Part shown: positions 35,801-45,082 of the stretch, one piece after another
Layout of the letters: each line of letters opens with the position of its first letter
Position numbering within the stretch: position 1 is the stretch's first letter
Origin: Epilithonimonas caeni DSM 17710
Lineage (GTDB): Bacteria > Bacteroidota > Bacteroidia > Flavobacteriales > Weeksellaceae
Direction: 5' to 3'
NCBI RefSeq assembly: GCF_000426465.1
Contig: NZ_KE384528.1
Span: forward strand, 177,698 to 241,697
DNA: 64,000 bases
Made by a program: the position numbers and the translations under genes
Notes under the pieces: model-generated
Databases searched by the model: none
What the model was told of the DNA's origin: nothing
What the model saw: the letters and a program-made list of their open reading frames with translations, nothing else

Positions 35801-37684
35801 CTAATCCATATAAGCCCTCGCCTGTTTTATATAAAGCTGTTTTTCATTGCCAAGATATTTGAATTCTATGTCTAAAGGATAAGTTCGTTTTGCCATTTTC
35901 CTTTTCTGCCAAAGATTGTTAAGTTTTCTTTCCAAGATTGGAGACAAATTAAAGAGCTTCTTGATTTCCGTTTCATTGAGAATCGGTTTTCCATTATTAA
36001 GGCTTGAAGTGGAGCAATAATCTACCACAAACGAACCAAATCCGTTGAAATTATGGCAATAAAACTCATCGCAGGTTACATTAGGTTCAGGCTTCACGAC
36101 CGACTCTTCGCCCAATTGGACATTCACAGTAATTCCTGCATATCTGTCACGGTACATATTTCTTGTAACCAAAACCCCGTTTGCTTTCTCATCCGGGAAT
36201 GAGCGGTGAACCAAAACACCCATAGCACAGCTCTCATGATTGATTCCGAACAAATCTCTTTCCTGAAACGCACGGAAATTCCAGAAACTCGACCAAACTT
36301 CCAGAATAGCTTTCTCCACGGTCTTAACTGAATCTCCGATGACTGCAGTTTTAGAATCATAAAGCCCTGCTCCATTGAAGCCTTCCATATCTTCGGCATT
36401 GGTAGAAGAACGGAATCTGAAATTTTTGAAATCACTTTGAGCATTCAGTTTTTCTTCTACTTTCTTTAGAAGTTCGGGATTCACTTTTGAATTTTTGACT
36501 GTTTTTCTAAACGCTTTCAATTCTTTTTCCAAAAGCTTTACAGAATCCTTCGGAATGGCATACATCGCATTGATTTTGTTTTGAAGATCGTTTTCCTTGA
36601 TATGTTCATTAAAATAATAAAACGGAATCGCAAAAGCATATTCGGGAGTTTTGAAAGATCTCATTTCTTTCTGAATCTGTTTTAAAAGGCCGAGATTGGT
36701 CGCTTTTGAACCGATTGAATTAACGATATTTACCGGAGTTTCTGTTTCCAAATCAACCAAATCTGTCACAGAAAAATCCCTCTTCAGGACTATTTCTTTG
36801 ACAGCTTTTTTTGCCGGAATTGGTTTCTGTGAAGCTTTCAGTGAATAAGAACTTTCTTTTGTAATCAATTCCACTTTCTTCCCCAAAAGATTATTTACAG
36901 ATTGTTTGTTCCAAACTTTTGTATCCACATATACCGGAATATTTCTGTTTTTCGCCAATAAGACCAAATGACTCAAAGGCGTTTGAAGCTCAGTAATGAT
37001 AATTCCTCTTACAGTAGGAATGAATTCCGGAGTAGTGTTGATGATAATTATTTCATTAGATTTTGGATTAAAATCTTCCTTTTTCTGCAAATCATATTTT
37101 TTGAGAATTCCAATACTGGAAGCATTTTCAATGGATTGTTCCGTAATTCTTTTGAAAATAAAATCCGAGAGAACAGTTGGGATCTTCAGTTCCTTTTTTG
37201 AATTCAGGAGAATGACGTGAGGCGAATTCAAATAAAACTTCAGTTTATCTTTGAAGTAGACATTCTTGTTAATCTCATTAAAAAAGAAATTGATTAGACC
37301 GGCATTCATCTCATCAGATGCAGCCAACTCCATTACCCAATCATCCGAATTGTCCAGATAATTGACATTGGCGAGAAGATAAGTCCTTTTATTGGTCTCA
37401 TTATATGATTGCTTGTTGAACTCACCTATGTCTCCATTAAAACCTAAAACCTGTGAACAGAAATCATAATGATAAGTATACCTCGTACTATTGAAAAAAT
37501 ATAGCTTTTTCGCAGCATAATCATAGACCACTTTCACCGATTTCATATTGGTAAACTTATCTGTGAGTGGTTTTCCCGAAAGATTCAGAAACTGCTGTTT
37601 TTTTGTAATTGAATTGACATAATTGTCCTGCGAATAACACAGAACAGTCAAGCACAGAAATAAGAATAGTACAATTTTTTTCAT
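35801..37684 (-). CDS. Exported PEP/pyruvate-binding domain protein
   Basis: 627 residues with a clear signal peptide (MKKIVLFLFLCLTVLCYSQ). A middle segment (about 205-260, GIIITELQTPLSHLVLLAKNRNIPVYVD) resembles the phosphohistidine swivel domain, with a His in the right place. The C-terminal third has the PPDK/PEP-synthase ATP-grasp pattern (FRFRSSTNAEDMEGFNGAGLYDS; later DIEFKYLGNEKQLYIKQARAY). Compared with PEP synthase the order swivel-before-ATP-grasp is reversed and the PEP barrel is missing. ATP-grasp chemistry in the envelope would be odd; the activity is unknown. Confidence 0.8.
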   Translation of the reverse strand: MKKIVLFLFLCLTVLCYSQDNYVNSITKKQQFLNLSGKPLTDKFTNMKSVKVVYDYAAKKLYFFNSTRYTYHYDFCSQVLGFNGDIGEFNKQSYNETNKRTYLLANVNYLDNSDDWVMELAASDEMNAGLINFFFNEINKNVYFKDKLKFYLNSPHVILLNSKKELKIPTVLSDFIFKRITEQSIENASSIGILKKYDLQKKEDFNPKSNEIIIINTTPEFIPTVRGIIITELQTPLSHLVLLAKNRNIPVYVDTKVWNKQSVNNLLGKKVELITKESSYSLKASQKPIPAKKAVKEIVLKRDFSVTDLVDLETETPVNIVNSIGSKATNLGLLKQIQKEMRSFKTPEYAFAIPFYYFNEHIKENDLQNKINAMYAIPKDSVKLLEKELKAFRKTVKNSKVNPELLKKVEEKLNAQSDFKNFRFRSSTNAEDMEGFNGAGLYDSKTAVIGDSVKTVEKAILEVWSSFWNFRAFQERDLFGINHESCAMGVLVHRSFPDEKANGVLVTRNMYRDRYAGITVNVQLGEESVVKPEPNVTCDEFYCHNFNGFGSFVVDYCSTSSLNNGKPILNETEIKKLFNLSPILERKLNNLWQKRKMAKRTYPLDIEFKYLGNEKQLYIKQARAYMD

Positions 37685-37704
37685 GATTTGTGAAGATTAC
37701 CTCA

Positions 37705-37736
37705 CAAATGTAACAATCTATCCCGAATGGTGACAA
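37705..37736 (-). promoter_or_regulatory. Promoter of the PEP/pyruvate-binding protein gene
   Basis: Minus-strand TTG (37736-37734) and TACATTTG (37712-37705) with a 21-bp spacer, 20 bp before the ATG. Confidence 0.6.
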
Positions 37737-37744
37737 GTTCCAAA

Positions 37745-37781
37745 ATGAAAACCTCAGAGAAAATTTCTCTGAGGTTTTCAT
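37745..37781 (-). terminator. Long hairpin after repeat R4
   Basis: ATGAAAACCTCAGAGAAA (37745-37762) and its exact inverse (37764-37781) make an 18-bp stem, followed on the minus strand by a T-rich stretch. It ends transcription from the AIM24 gene. Confidence 0.75.
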
Positions 37782-37783
37782 TT

Positions 37784-37876
37784 CTAGCCCCGATAGTAAC
37801 GGCTACCCCACAGCAAGCCTTGGAAATTGCGGCTGCGCGAGGAGTAATAGTGGATAACGGGATCAAGCTCCTGAAT
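37784..37876 (+). repeat. Dispersed ~100-bp repeat, copy R4
   Basis: CTAGCCCCGATAGTAACGGC at the left, ATAGTGGATAACGGGATC then AAGCTCCT at the right. The right end faces the AIM24 stop codon. Closest to copy R5. Confidence 0.75.
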
Positions 37877-37881
37877 ATAAA

Positions 37882-38577
37882 TTACTTACCAGCTACAACA
37901 TAAACTTCTTCATAAGGCTGGATGAGTACCCAACCATTTCCTGAAAATTTCATTTGGAATTCTTCTCCGCTACCTCTGCCAATAAGGCTTTTTAAGGAGA
38001 CATTGGTCTTCAGTTCCGGTGTCAAATTTCCGGACCAGGCAACTGTTGCATTTGGGTCTGTGAAAACCGGTGCGTCTGGCGTTACCAAAAGTGTCAATGG
38101 ATGTCCATGGGTTGTGATCGCGATGTGACCGGTTCCGCTGAGTTTCACTTGGAAAAGTCCACCTGCCATAACCCCAGCGATGCTTTTCAGCATTTTGATA
38201 TCGCTTTTGATGCTTTGGTCGTGGGCAAGAACGTCATTTCCGTTGACGGAGATAGATTCGTTGTTAAGGTGCAGGATTCTTACTTTTTTGCCATTATCAG
38301 CAACATAAAGCCTTCCTGAACCTTCAGCTTTCATCAACTTGGTCCCTTCGCCGGAAATTGCTTTTTTCAGAAGATTCCCGAGTCCGCCGGAAAGCATTCC
38401 CTGTCTTTCAAAATTGATATTTCCGACATAACCGACCATACTGCCAGCCTTTGTCCAAACTGCCTGATTGTTAAGATTGATTTCTAAAAGTTCCGGTTTT
38501 TCCAGTTCGAAATAGTCTTTTTCCTGTGGATTTTCTTTTGTTTCGTTCACAAAAGATTCGATAGAAAACTTGCTCAT
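37882..38577 (-). CDS. AIM24 family protein
   Basis: 231 residues, all-beta (TRAP-like) protein of the AIM24/TIGR00266 family, with GGLGNLLKKAISGEGTKLMKAEGSGRLYVAD and GGLFQVKLSGTGHIAITTHG typical of it. Function is unknown in bacteria. The frame opens eight codons earlier at a TTG; I use the ATG at 38577 (MSKFSIESF), where homology begins. Repeat R4 lies directly after the stop. Confidence 0.85.
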   Translation of the reverse strand: MSKFSIESFVNETKENPQEKDYFELEKPELLEINLNNQAVWTKAGSMVGYVGNINFERQGMLSGGLGNLLKKAISGEGTKLMKAEGSGRLYVADNGKKVRILHLNNESISVNGNDVLAHDQSIKSDIKMLKSIAGVMAGGLFQVKLSGTGHIAITTHGHPLTLLVTPDAPVFTDPNATVAWSGNLTPELKTNVSLKSLIGRGSGEEFQMKFSGNGWVLIQPYEEVYVVAGK

Positions 38578-38644
38578 AGTTTGTATTTTTAACAAGGCCA
38601 AGCTAATGATTTTTTTTGAATTGAATAATAAATTTTCAAATAAA

Positions 38645-38670
38645 AAGCCCCAACAAAATTGCTGGGGTTA
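38645..38670 (-). terminator. Terminator of the RND efflux operon
   Basis: AGCCCCA and TGGGGTT arms, followed on the minus strand by CTTTTTATTTG, 28 bp after the outer-membrane factor stop. Confidence 0.65.
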
Positions 38671-38697
38671 ATAAGTATCGTAAAAAAAATCTAGTGT

Positions 38698-40101
38698 TTA
38701 AAATTGTCCACCACCAAGTGCCCGGTAAAATTCTGTAACAGCCTGTAACTGCTGAAGTTTATCATTTACGCCCGCTAACTTTGCAGCCAACAATGATTGC
38801 TCGGATGTCAGGACATTCACGTAATTTGTATTAGATGAATAGGTTAACAACTCTTTATTATATTCCACTGCTTTTTCCAAAGACTGGATCTGAAGTTGTC
38901 TTGTTGATTCTTTTTCTTTCGCTTTTTGATAAGACAATAGTGAATTGGAAACCTCGGAACCAGCTGTCAACAGGGTTTTTTCGAATGTATAATAGGCCTG
39001 CATTTTACGAGCTTCCATTATTCTGACTTGCGCTTTTCTGCTTCCCATTTGGAAGATATTCTGCGTCAAAGTTCCTGCTGCAGTATAAAACAAAGAATTG
39101 GTAAAGAAATTTTCCAAAGTTCTGGACGACAATCCCAAAGTTCCCGTGATACTCAAGGTAGGGTAAACCTGCGCCATCGCCATATTTTTGTTTTCGAATG
39201 CCTGGCGGAAAGTCAGCTCAGCCGCCTGGACATCGGGACGATTTTTCAATAATGAAAGCGGTACACCAGTTTTAAGGTCAGCATAAATAACCTGAGAATC
39301 AATAGAGTTTCTTTCTATAGACTGTGGATTGTCATTCATCAAAATACTCAAAGCATTCTCTGTCTGCTGAATCTGTAATTCCAGATCCGGAACCGATAAC
39401 TGCGCAGAATAAAGATTGGCTTTGCTTTGCTCCAGATCCGCACCGGTAAGATAGGCCGCATCCATCAATGCTTGCACAGTCTCAACATCCTGCTTACGAA
39501 GTTCAATGGTTTGCTTTGTGATTTCTAATTGCTTATCCAAAGAAATCAACTGATAGTACAAAGTCGCAGCTTGTGCTACAATTTGTGTCTGAACAGCGCG
39601 TTTTGCGGCATCGGTCTGAAGAAATCCTGCGTAAGCCGATCTTTTCAAAGATTTGATTCTTCCCCAGATATCCACTTCCCAACCTGTGGAAAGCCCCAAT
39701 CTGTAAACCAAAAGATCCGGCATTACAAAATTACCGCCTTGCGCCGCAGCACTATTTTTTGTCTCAGTAGCTGAAGCAGCCACATCCAAACTTGGAAGGT
39801 TCTGTAATTCTGATTGTTTGAAAACAGCACTGGCTTCTTGAATTCTTGCAACAGCAACTTTCAAATCAAGATTATTCTGAATGGTTTTATTAATAATATT
39901 TTGAAGCTTATCATCCGTAAAAATCTGATTCCAAGCTACATTGGCAACGGACGTGCTGTCGTTGTTTGTTTTCTGGCGGAAAAGGTTATCCTGCCTGCTT
40001 TGTTCTACCTGCGGGTCCTGATAAGTATCTGTTACTTTACAAGAGTAAAAGAAACCGGCGATGCCAGCCAATAGAACTAAATTTATGATTTTAATTTTCA
40101 T
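38698..40101 (-). CDS. TolC-like outer-membrane efflux lipoprotein (NodT family)
   Basis: 467 residues from the ATG at 40101; the open frame starts two codons earlier at TTG. Lipobox Cys21 (GFFYSC). Two OEP repeats with the long helices typical of TolC (QTIELRKQDVETVQALMDAAYLTGADLEQSKANLYSAQ and a second copy near the C terminus), and the usual ending FYRALGGGQF. It forms the outer-membrane channel of the pump made with the two genes upstream (20 bp after the RND gene). Confidence 0.93.
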   Translation of the reverse strand: MKIKIINLVLLAGIAGFFYSCKVTDTYQDPQVEQSRQDNLFRQKTNNDSTSVANVAWNQIFTDDKLQNIINKTIQNNLDLKVAVARIQEASAVFKQSELQNLPSLDVAASATETKNSAAAQGGNFVMPDLLVYRLGLSTGWEVDIWGRIKSLKRSAYAGFLQTDAAKRAVQTQIVAQAATLYYQLISLDKQLEITKQTIELRKQDVETVQALMDAAYLTGADLEQSKANLYSAQLSVPDLELQIQQTENALSILMNDNPQSIERNSIDSQVIYADLKTGVPLSLLKNRPDVQAAELTFRQAFENKNMAMAQVYPTLSITGTLGLSSRTLENFFTNSLFYTAAGTLTQNIFQMGSRKAQVRIMEARKMQAYYTFEKTLLTAGSEVSNSLLSYQKAKEKESTRQLQIQSLEKAVEYNKELLTYSSNTNYVNVLTSEQSLLAAKLAGVNDKLQQLQAVTEFYRALGGGQF

Positions 40102-40121
40102 CTGCAAGATTTAATTTAGGT

Positions 40122-43100
40122 TTATTCGCTAAGTTCTCCTTCATATTTTTCAAGGTCTTTTTTACCACTCACTTTTTCCTGCAGATACATAAATACCGCA
40201 AATAAGATCGGGATGAAAAACACGCCGAAAATCGTTCCGAATAACATTCCCCCAATTGCACCAATACCAATCGATTGATTACCCACAGCTCCAGCTCCGG
40301 TTGAGATCGCTAACGGAACCAATCCAAAAATGAAAGCAAATGATGTCATCAAAATCGGGCGCAACCTTTGTTTCGCTCCACTGATTGCTGCGTGGGCAAT
40401 AGTATAACCCTTCTTCCTTGCATCCAAGGCAAATTCTACGATCAAAATCGCATTCTTCGCCAAGAGTCCGATCAACATAATGAGTGAGATCTGCGTGTAA
40501 ATATTATTAGAACCACCAATCCACGCACTGAACATCATTACACCAGCCAAACCAACAGGCAATGACAACATTACCGCAAATGGTAAGATGTAGCTCTCGT
40601 ACTGTGCTGCCAAAAGGAAATAAACGAATACACAACATAAAATAAAGATGTAAACCGTTTGTCCTCCGGCAGTAACTTCTTCTCTCGTCAATCCAGAGAA
40701 TTCGTAGCCATAACCTTGTGGTAAGGTTTCTTTCGCCACTCTTTCAACCGTATTAATAGCATCTCCGGAAGAGAAACCAGGATTTGGTGTTCCATTCAGA
40801 GAAATTGCTGTAAATAAGTTGAAACGTCCAATGGCTTGAGGCCCGTACACTCTTTTTGCCGTGATAAACCTATTCAAAGGTGCCATTTCGCCATTAGAAT
40901 TTCTAACCTGAATCATATTGAAACTCTCCAGATTTTCTCTATTCTCAAAAGGTGCTTGGTAAATTACACGGTATTGCTTACCGAACAAATTGACATTCGA
41001 TGAGTAAACCCCACCATAATAGCCTTGCATTGTTCCCAAAATATCTGAGACAGAGAATCCAGCAGCTTTTGCAGCAGGAATATCGATATCAATCATATAT
41101 TGAGGATAATTGGGATTAAAAGAAGTGAATGTTCTCTGGATATCCGGTTGTTGATTCATCTTATCAATGAAATCATTGGTCACTTTGGTCAAATCAGCAA
41201 TGCTTCCACCTTTCTGATCCTGGATCTGCATCTCGAAACCGGCAGCATTACCAAAACCCTGCAAAGTAGGTCTTCCGAAGAAGGTCATCTTTGCATCTTT
41301 GATCCCTGCTGTTTCCTTATACATTTTCGCAACAAAAGATTGCAAATCCTCGCCTTTCTTGGTTCTGTCTTTCCAGTCTTTCAGTTTTACGATAAGCATC
41401 CCGTTATTGGAACCGCTCCCGCTAATCATACCTCTACCAGAAACTTTGAAGATATGAAGAACCTCCGGTTGTTTTTCAACAATTTTTTCAACTTTTGCAA
41501 GAACCTCTCTTGTTCTGTTTTCATTGGAACCGATCGGAAGCGAGATATCCATAAAAATCCCTCCCATATCTTCGCTAGGAACAAAGGATTTTGGTGTTGT
41601 GTTCATCAGCCAAACAAAGATTCCGGCAAATAAAGCCAGACCAGCGAATGCCATCCATTTTTTCCTTAATAAAAATAAAATCCCTCTGGAATATCTCTTT
41701 ACCATCGCATCGAAAATGATGTTGAAATTGGTAAAAAACCTCTGCAAGAAATTCTTTTTCTTTTCTTCGTGAGAATGAGGTTTAAGGAAAATTGCACATA
41801 AAGCGGGACTCAATGTCAATGCATTTACAGCGGATAATATGATCGAAATCGCTAATGTTAAACCAAATTGTTTGTAAAATACACCAGCTGAACCAGAGAT
41901 GAAACTTACAGGAATAAAAACCGCTGCCATTACCAAGGTAATACTGATAATCGCACTACTGATTTCGTCCATCGCATTTACGGAAGCTCTAAGTGGAGAT
42001 TTCTCTCCTTGTTCCAATTTGGTATGGACAGCTTCAACAACAACGATTGCGTCATCGACCACAATCCCCACTGCCAAAATCAATGCAAAAAGCGTCAATA
42101 GATTAATGGTAAATCCGAAAATACTCAGGAAGAAAAATGTACCAACAATCGCCACCGGAACCGAAATCGCCGGAATCATTGTTGAACGCCAATCCTGTAA
42201 GAATAAGAAAACCACGATGAATACAAGAACAAATGCCTCAAACAAAGTATGGATCACTTTCTCGATCGATGCATCCAAAAAGTCATTGGCATTAACCAAC
42301 GCCACATATTTCACACCTTTCGGAAAAGATTCCTGTGCCTTGTCCAGAACTGCAATGGATTGATTAATTACATCCTGCGCATTAGAACCTGCAGTTTGTG
42401 CGACCGCCATACCAATCGATGGATGACCATCTGTGACACTCGTTCCTGTATAATCCTGCGCTCCTAATTCTACCCTGGCAACATCTTTCAGTTTCAACGT
42501 TTGTCCGTTCTCAGTCGCTTTTATAATGATATTATCGAACTCGGGAATTTCTGTTAATCGGCCTTTATATTTTAAAGTATAACGGAAACTTTCGTTACTT
42601 TCATCACCTAAACTTCCCGGCGCAGCTTCGATATTCTGTTCAGCCAAAACGGTGTTGATATCCGAAGGAACCAATCCGTAAGACGCCATTTTATTCGGGT
42701 CCAGCCAAATTCTTATTGAGTAATCTTTCGTACCAAAAACCGTTACATCACCAACTCCGGTCACCCTTTTGATTTGAGGAACGATGTTAATGTTAGTATA
42801 GTTTTGCAGGAAGGTCATATCATAATTGGGATTCTCACTGTAAAGCGAGAATATCAATACGTTTGAACTTTGTCTTTTGGTTGTCGTAACTCCGGCTCTG
42901 GTAACTTCTGCCGGTAAAAGGGGTGTCGCTCTGGAAACCCTGTTTTGCACGTTTACCGCAGCGATATCAGGATTCACACCTTGTTTGAAGTATACGGTCA
43001 CGGAACCGGAACCATCATTGGTCGCAGTAGAGGTCATATAGGTCATCCCTTCTACCCCATTGATTTGCTCTTCTAACGGGACTATAACACTCTTAAGGAT

Positions 43101-43268
43101 CACATCGGCATTAGCACCTTGATAACTTGCGCTTACAACTACTGTTGGCGGGGCAATATCCGGATATTGTGAAATCGGCAAGGTCACGATTCCCAAAACA
43201 CCGAGAATCACGATGATAATGGAAATTACGGTGGACAATACCGGACGTTCTATAAATTTTTTAAACAT
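40122..43268 (-). CDS. RND multidrug efflux pump, inner-membrane subunit (AcrB type)
   Basis: 1048 residues, HAE1 family. The proton-relay residues are visible: adjacent Asp pair in VGIVVDDAIVVVEAVH and the Lys in LLAKNAILIVEF. N terminus MFKKFIERPVLSTVISIIIVILG and the porter-domain segment TSTATNDGSGSVTVYFKQG are standard. It exports hydrophobic or amphipathic compounds, using the proton gradient. Substrates cannot be read from sequence. It lies between the adaptor (99 bp upstream) and the outer-membrane factor. Confidence 0.96.
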   Translation of the reverse strand: MFKKFIERPVLSTVISIIIVILGVLGIVTLPISQYPDIAPPTVVVSASYQGANADVILKSVIVPLEEQINGVEGMTYMTSTATNDGSGSVTVYFKQGVNPDIAAVNVQNRVSRATPLLPAEVTRAGVTTTKRQSSNVLIFSLYSENPNYDMTFLQNYTNINIVPQIKRVTGVGDVTVFGTKDYSIRIWLDPNKMASYGLVPSDINTVLAEQNIEAAPGSLGDESNESFRYTLKYKGRLTEIPEFDNIIIKATENGQTLKLKDVARVELGAQDYTGTSVTDGHPSIGMAVAQTAGSNAQDVINQSIAVLDKAQESFPKGVKYVALVNANDFLDASIEKVIHTLFEAFVLVFIVVFLFLQDWRSTMIPAISVPVAIVGTFFFLSIFGFTINLLTLFALILAVGIVVDDAIVVVEAVHTKLEQGEKSPLRASVNAMDEISSAIISITLVMAAVFIPVSFISGSAGVFYKQFGLTLAISIILSAVNALTLSPALCAIFLKPHSHEEKKKNFLQRFFTNFNIIFDAMVKRYSRGILFLLRKKWMAFAGLALFAGIFVWLMNTTPKSFVPSEDMGGIFMDISLPIGSNENRTREVLAKVEKIVEKQPEVLHIFKVSGRGMISGSGSNNGMLIVKLKDWKDRTKKGEDLQSFVAKMYKETAGIKDAKMTFFGRPTLQGFGNAAGFEMQIQDQKGGSIADLTKVTNDFIDKMNQQPDIQRTFTSFNPNYPQYMIDIDIPAAKAAGFSVSDILGTMQGYYGGVYSSNVNLFGKQYRVIYQAPFENRENLESFNMIQVRNSNGEMAPLNRFITAKRVYGPQAIGRFNLFTAISLNGTPNPGFSSGDAINTVERVAKETLPQGYGYEFSGLTREEVTAGGQTVYIFILCCVFVYFLLAAQYESYILPFAVMLSLPVGLAGVMMFSAWIGGSNNIYTQISLIMLIGLLAKNAILIVEFALDARKKGYTIAHAAISGAKQRLRPILMTSFAFIFGLVPLAISTGAGAVGNQSIGIGAIGGMLFGTIFGVFFIPILFAVFMYLQEKVSGKKDLEKYEGELSE

Positions 43269-43367
43269 ATTTTTTAGACTAAAGGAAAAAAGATGAATGA
43301 TAAAAGACCTCCAAAATCGAAAGCTTTCAAATTCTCACTTTTGACATTAATGAAATAATTTAGAAGA

Positions 43368-44516
43368 CTATTTTCTATCAATTACGTTTTGCAGGGTCGT
43401 TTCTTTTGGAACCACCTGCGTATCGTCTTTCAAAAGCCCGATGCCTTCTACCACAACTTTGTCGCCTTGTTTAAGGCCGGAAGTCACGGCATAAGTCAAT
43501 CCGTCAGGAAGGCTTTCTACCTTTATTTCTGTAGATTTCACTTTGTTATCTGCTCCGATCAGATAAACCAAAACTTTACCCTGCATTTCGTAAGTTGCAG
43601 CTTGAGGAATAATGATGACATCTTCCAAACTATTAGGCATCTGAACTGTTGCGCTGTAACCGCTTCTCAAAAGGCCTTTGCTGTTTGGAAAAGTTGCTCT
43701 CATAGAAAACGAACCCGTGTTTGGGTCAACCAATCCACTGATAGATTCTATTTTTCCTTTTTCATCGTATTTGCTTCCGTCTGACAAAACCAAATCAACC
43801 AAAGGAGAATTCTTAATTTTTTCCTGAATTGTAGCACCAGTTGCATGTTTGAAAAACTCCAGTTGTTGTTTCTCATTAATGGAAAAATAAGCAAATATCT
43901 TTGAAACATTGGAAACGGTCGTCAAAGGTTGTGCCGTACTTGCACTAATATAGCTTCCGGCTTTGTAAGGCAATGTCCCAACAACACCACTTACCGGACT
44001 AAATAATTTTGTGTAACCTTGATTGACCTTTGCATTGGTCAATTGGGCCTGAGTCTCTGCCAAAGCAGCTTTTGCAGACTGGAGTGCCAATTCTGCAGAT
44101 TGTAACTCGTAGGCAGATATGATTTTTTTATCAACCAAAGGTTTGGTTTTGGTCACCTGCATCTGGGCTGTCGCAACTTGCGCCCTTGCACTGTTAACAG
44201 TTGCCTGAGCAGCTAATACAGACTGCTCATATTGTGGATTTCTGATAAGGAACAATAACTGACCTTTCTTTACCTGACTGCCTTCATCTACATAAATTCT
44301 TTCCACGAAACCGTCAATCTTTGGACGGATCTCTACATTTTCTACCCCTTCCAATCTTGCCGGATATTGGGTAAGATTCTCAGCCGGACCACTTTTCGCA
44401 ACGATATATTGATATGGTTGTGGTGGCAACTCTTTTTTGTCATCTTTATTTTCAGACTTCGAACAAGATGTCAAAAGAACTAAAACAACAAAAAAGCTAA
44501 GCGCGATATTCCTCAT
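43368..44516 (-). CDS. RND efflux periplasmic adaptor lipoprotein (AcrA type)
   Basis: 382 residues with lipobox Cys18 (LLTSC). Lipoyl/barrel-sandwich halves (IDGFVERIYVDEGSQVKKGQLLF and FSPVSGVVGTLPYKAGSYI) flank an alpha-helical hairpin rich in Ala/Gln (about 90-150). First gene of the pump operon. Two operator-like palindromes lie upstream, one of them overlapping the promoter, suggesting control by a TetR-type repressor encoded elsewhere. Confidence 0.95.
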   Translation of the reverse strand: MRNIALSFFVVLVLLTSCSKSENKDDKKELPPQPYQYIVAKSGPAENLTQYPARLEGVENVEIRPKIDGFVERIYVDEGSQVKKGQLLFLIRNPQYEQSVLAAQATVNSARAQVATAQMQVTKTKPLVDKKIISAYELQSAELALQSAKAALAETQAQLTNAKVNQGYTKLFSPVSGVVGTLPYKAGSYISASTAQPLTTVSNVSKIFAYFSINEKQQLEFFKHATGATIQEKIKNSPLVDLVLSDGSKYDEKGKIESISGLVDPNTGSFSMRATFPNSKGLLRSGYSATVQMPNSLEDVIIIPQAATYEMQGKVLVYLIGADNKVKSTEIKVESLPDGLTYAVTSGLKQGDKVVVEGIGLLKDDTQVVPKETTLQNVIDRK

Positions 44517-44541
44517 AAATACTTATTTTTTAGATATGTTT

Positions 44542-44562
44542 TCAAACAAACGTTCAAATTTA
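44542..44562 (-). promoter_or_regulatory. Operator-like site over the -7 box of the efflux operon
   Basis: TCAAACAAACGTTCAA (44542-44557) overlaps the -7 box TAAATTTG (minus strand, 44562-44555), 26 bp before the adaptor ATG. Its left arm equals that of the perfect palindrome at 44691. A repressor here would block the promoter. Confidence 0.5.
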
Positions 44563-44690
44563 GAGATTATATACAAATTAGACGTTATGTAAATAATAAT
44601 AAAATCTATCAAAGGTAATTAACAAAAACTATTATTACTGATGTTCAATCTGTTAAAAAATAATTTTAAAGAATATTTAACATAATTTTA

Positions 44691-44706
44691 TCAAACATTT
44701 GTTTGA
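44691..44706. promoter_or_regulatory. Perfect 16-bp palindrome, second operator-like site
   Basis: TCAAACA-TT-TGTTTGA, arms 7 bp with a 2-bp centre, 175 bp upstream of the adaptor gene. Size and symmetry fit TetR-family operators. The rest of 44563-45082 is AT-rich with no gene seen. Confidence 0.5.
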
Positions 44707-45082
44707 ACGAGCAATTAATAATTGATGATGAGTCGGATTTTCGGCAGCTTTTTAATATTGATTTTAATTAGTAGATTTAATAAAACAAAAGCAATTTCTC
44801 TCTATAAAAAAGGTTACCGGAATTACAGAATAACTTTTACCAATTTTACATTTAATAAAAACAAAATTCAGAGTTTTTATTAAATAGATAGAATTATGAA
44901 AATGTAATATTTTTTAATGCAAAATTATCATTAATGAAGATAAACTCATGGAATCAATTAGAATTATTTCTGTACATTAATTTATATTTCTCAAATATGC
45001 AGTCCAGTAAATCAGCTTCTAAAACAATCTGATTTCAAGATATTACATCAAAAAACAATGATGGATAAATCTGTTAAGAATA

